This document shows positions 61,807-64,000 of a stretch of DNA of 64,000 bases, piece by piece. The position numbers and the translations under genes are program-made. Source of the DNA: Brevibacillus centrosporus (lineage in GTDB: Bacteria > Bacillota > Bacilli > Brevibacillales > Brevibacillaceae); assembly GCF_003710815.1 (NCBI RefSeq), contig NZ_RHHP01000001.1, positions 434,001 through 498,000 on the forward strand, read 5' to 3'. Below the pieces are notes generated by a model. The model made no database searches, was not told the origin of the DNA, and saw nothing but the letters and a program-made list of their open reading frames with translations. Positions within the stretch are counted from its first letter, which is position 1, and each line of letters starts with the position of its first letter.

Positions 61807-63041
61807 GACAGCTCAGACAGCGGACGTTTCGCGAGCTTCAGCACTACAGCATCGAGCAGCTTGTCCGCTACATCGCGCTTGCTCAGCTTGTCCAACTCCA
61901 CGATCTCTCCGGCCCGTGTGAGCAAAGTGACGATGTTTGTGTCACTTCCCATGCCCGCTCCTTCTGCCAGTACGTTGTTTGCAACGATCATGTCGAGGTT
62001 CTTTTTCTCCAGCTTGTCCTGAGCGTACTTGATCACATCCTGTGTCTCCGCAGCAAATCCGACGACAAACTGCTTCGTCTTTCTCTCCCCGACCGTCCGT
62101 AAAATATCAGGCGCCTTGTCCAGCTCAAGCACCAGAGGTCCGTCCCCTTTTTTCATCTTGTGCTCTTGAACCGTTTTTGGCCGGTAGTCAGAAACTGCAG
62201 CCGATTTGATCACGATGTCGCTCTCAGGCAAATACTCCATAACCGCATCGAACATTTCCTGTACGGATTCAACCGCTACAAACTGGACGCCTGTCGGTTT
62301 TGGCAAAGCGGTAGGTCCACTGACGAGTACGACCCGCGCTCCGCGATCCCGCGCCGCCTCTGCGATGGCATAGCCCATCTTTCCTGAGGCATGGTTGGTA
62401 ATATAGCGGACAGGGTCAATCTTTTCGCGCGTAGGTCCGGCTGTAACCAGCACGAGCTTGTCCTGCAAATCCTGCGGCCGCGGCTGATTCTGCTCCGCAA
62501 AAAAAGCGGCGACTGCCTCCACGATTTCTTCCGGCTCAGCCAAGCGGCCTTTGCCAATCCAGCCACATGCCAGAAGCCCTACCCCAGGCTCCACAAAGCG
62601 ATAGCCGTACTGCACCAGCTTCTCCATATTGGCTTGCACGGCAGGATGACCGTACATGTTCACGTTCATCGCAGGCGCTACCATGACAGGCGCTTTTGTC
62701 GCAAGCAGTGTGGTCGTGAGCATATCATCCGCGATTCCATTCGCTATTTTCCCGATGATATTTGCCGTCGCAGGTGCCACCAGCACCAAATCTGCCTTGT
62801 CCGCCAAATCGATATGACTAATCACATGAGGATCCGGCTCGTTAAATGTATCCGTATGAACAGGCTGATGAGATAAAGCTTGAAATGTCACCGGCTGCAC
62901 GAACTTCTGCGCATTCTCGGTCAAAATGACATGAACAATCGCGCCAGCCTGTGTCAGCTTGCTCGTAAGCGCCGCTGCCTTGTACGCAGCAATGCCGCCT
63001 GATACGCCTAATACAATTCGTTTTCCTGCAAGCGTGGGCAT
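61803..63041 (-). CDS. coaBC: Bifunctional phosphopantothenoylcysteine decarboxylase / synthase
   Basis: 412 aa. The N-terminal CoaC flavoprotein has GKRIVLGVSGGIAAYKAA, VAPATANIIGKIANGIADDM and MNVNMYGHPAVQ. The C-terminal CoaB has TAGPTREKIDPVRYITNHASGKMG. Together they make 4'-phosphopantetheine precursor in CoA synthesis. GAGAGGAGAG lies upstream of the ATG. Confidence 0.97.
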   Translation of the reverse strand: MPTLAGKRIVLGVSGGIAAYKAAALTSKLTQAGAIVHVILTENAQKFVQPVTFQALSHQPVHTDTFNEPDPHVISHIDLADKADLVLVAPATANIIGKIANGIADDMLTTTLLATKAPVMVAPAMNVNMYGHPAVQANMEKLVQYGYRFVEPGVGLLACGWIGKGRLAEPEEIVEAVAAFFAEQNQPRPQDLQDKLVLVTAGPTREKIDPVRYITNHASGKMGYAIAEAARDRGARVVLVSGPTALPKPTGVQFVAVESVQEMFDAVMEYLPESDIVIKSAAVSDYRPKTVQEHKMKKGDGPLVLELDKAPDILRTVGERKTKQFVVGFAAETQDVIKYAQDKLEKKNLDMIVANNVLAEGAGMGSDTNIVTLLTRAGEIVELDKLSKRDVADKLLDAVVLKLAKRPLSELS

Positions 63042-63068
63042 CCGTCTCTCTCCTCTCGTCCCTATCCG

Positions 63069-63097
63069 AAAAAAACAACCTGCATGAGGTTGTTTTT
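63069..63097 (-). terminator. Hairpin between rpoZ and coaBC
   Basis: On the minus strand AAAAACAACC / GGTTGTTTTTTT with a 7-nt loop. It can end the remA-gmk-rpoZ transcript or reduce read-through to coaBC. Confidence 0.8.
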
Positions 63098-63109
63098 AGT
63101 GGGGTCACC

Positions 63110-63316
63110 TTATTTGCGTCCGTCCAAAAATTCGTGAACCAGCTCGTCGGAAATAAATTCTTCCAAAGCTTGCCCGACAAACTTTTTGGATTTTGGTCTT
63201 ACAACTTGCAGCTCGCTGTTTTCTCTCAGCTGACGTGCGCGTTTGGACGCTACCGTTACGAGGATGTATTTGCTTTCTGCCTTTGCGGTCAATTCATCAA
63301 TAGATGGGTACAACAT
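63110..63316 (-). CDS. rpoZ: RNA polymerase omega subunit
   Basis: A 68-aa protein with [20 protein letters not shown] and SKRARQLRE, the omega signature. It starts four bases after the gmk stop with AAGGAGGTC upstream. It helps assemble RNA polymerase. Confidence 0.96.
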   Translation of the reverse strand: MLYPSIDELTAKAESKYILVTVASKRARQLRENSELQVVRPKSKKFVGQALEEFISDELVHEFLDGRK

Positions 63317-63319
63317 GGA

Positions 63320-63940
63320 TTATTCGACCTCCTTTAACCATTTACGATACTTGTGAACCTGACGCTCTTTTTTCAGATGCTCAGCGGTAATGATCGCTTG
63401 GATCCGATCACATGCCGACTCGATCACGTCATTGACCACCACATAATCGTAGTGATCCATCAGCTCGATCTCCGCGCGGGCGACTTCCATCCGTTTGCGA
63501 ATGACATCTTCCGTCTCGGTGCCTCGTCCCACAATGCGGTTCTCCAGTTCATTCAGATCAGGAGGAGCCAGGAACAAAAACGTTCCTTGTGGAAAACGGT
63601 CTTTTACCTGCAGAGCGCCCTGCACTTCAATCTCCAGAATAACATCTTTTCCAAGAGAAAGCATTTCATCCACGAACTTACGTGGAGTTCCGTAGAAATT
63701 TCCTACGTATTCAGCCCACTCCAGCAGTTCATCCTGTTCAATCATGCGCTGAAACTCTTCCTTGGACTTAAAAAAGTAATTGACTCCATCCACTTCTCCT
63801 GGACGCGGAGAACGAGTGGTAGCAGAAACGGAATACACAAGCTCAGGCATACGCTCGCGCAAAGCTTTGCAGACCGTTCCTTTTCCCACTCCCGCAGGTC
63901 CAGAAAGAATCAGAAGGAGACCGCGATCAACCATGGTCAT
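63320..63940 (-). CDS. gmk: Guanylate kinase
   Basis: A 206-aa P-loop kinase ([10 protein letters not shown], residues 13-22) with [21 protein letters not shown] for GMP binding. It converts GMP to GDP. AGGAG lies nine bases upstream of the ATG; the remA stop is 16 bp before it. Confidence 0.97.
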   Translation of the reverse strand: MTMVDRGLLLILSGPAGVGKGTVCKALRERMPELVYSVSATTRSPRPGEVDGVNYFFKSKEEFQRMIEQDELLEWAEYVGNFYGTPRKFVDEMLSLGKDVILEIEVQGALQVKDRFPQGTFLFLAPPDLNELENRIVGRGTETEDVIRKRMEVARAEIELMDHYDYVVVNDVIESACDRIQAIITAEHLKKERQVHKYRKWLKEVE

Positions 63941-63956
63941 GATTTACAACTCCTAC

Positions 63957-64000
63957 TTATTCATCCGATTCGTCATCTTTCGTCGTCAGCCGTTGTGCTA
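63957..64000 (-). CDS. remA: RemA-like regulator, C-terminal fragment (gene continues outside the window)
   Basis: The last codons read AQRLTTKDDESDE then TAA, matching the RemA (DUF370) end, where AHRLSVKEE occurs. The gene order remA-gmk-rpoZ is the same as in Bacillus. RemA activates matrix genes and responds to the growth state. Confidence 0.75.
   Translation of the reverse strand, partial: AQRLTTKDDESDE

Noticed and set aside
1..64000. CRISPR array, prophage, transposon or rRNA/tRNA genes
   Set aside because: No regular spacer-repeat array, integrase, transposase, terminal repeats or tRNA-like cloverleaf was noticed; the accessory region seems to have changed by deletion and point lesions.

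Overview
This window looks like chromosomal DNA of an endospore-forming Firmicute, most likely Brevibacillus or a close relative. The evidence is the gene order remA-gmk-rpoZ-coaBC-priA-def-fmt-rsmB-rlmN-prpC-prkC-rsgA-rpe / spoVM / rpmB / yloU-fakA / sdaAB-sdaAA-recG, the same backbone as the ylo region of Bacillus. It also carries cotSA, a CotS/CotI-type coat kinase, a cotJ operon, pdaA and a LexA-box Y-family polymerase cassette. Base composition is near 50% GC and ribosome-binding sites are strong (GGAGG). I see no rRNA, tRNA, CRISPR array, phage or insertion sequence.

Layout. 1-5 kb: partial PLP enzyme (threonine aldolase family), a Val/Pro/Ala-rich protein, then a two-gene spore-coat unit (CotS/CotI-like kinase with a long Lys/Ala tail, then CotSA glycosyltransferase). 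5-14 kb: SWIM-SNF2 helicase, small acidic protein, PdaA, aspartase, Gmad2-like lipoprotein, PTS EIIC-like transporter with paired operators, and a 41-aa zinc-ribbon protein. 14-24 kb: YwaF-like membrane protein, an SDR pseudogene, a divergent LysR/EamA pair, a rifampicin-phosphotransferase/PEP-synthase family enzyme, YtcJ-like amidohydrolase and an MFS carrier. 24-36 kb (accessory): frameshifted P-loop kinase, Nudix hydrolase, nonsense-interrupted M48 peptidase, NucB, TetR, livF fossil, YoxD-like reductase, a marR-MFS-lgt operon, truncated TetR, cotJB-cotJC-cotJA, and the SOS polymerase cassette. 36-64 kb: lipoprotein, then the conserved housekeeping block on the minus strand. That block is interrupted between rpe and spoVM (about 46.3-50.9 kb) by an amino-acid ABC transporter, an M20 peptidase and a frameshifted RDD gene.

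Functional links. Several neighbours plausibly work together: FakA with the adjacent DegV protein (fatty acid kinase), PrkC with PrpC (kinase/phosphatase), RsgA with Rpe, the two SdaA subunits, the three ABC subunits, and CotS/CotI-like kinase with CotSA. Small genes that gene callers often miss are spoVM (27 aa), a 58-aa membrane protein just upstream of it, and the 41-aa zinc ribbon. Decay is visible at six loci: SDR, P-loop kinase, M48 peptidase, livF, TetR and RDD. For the three broken by one small lesion (kinase, M48, RDD), assembly error cannot be excluded from sequence alone.
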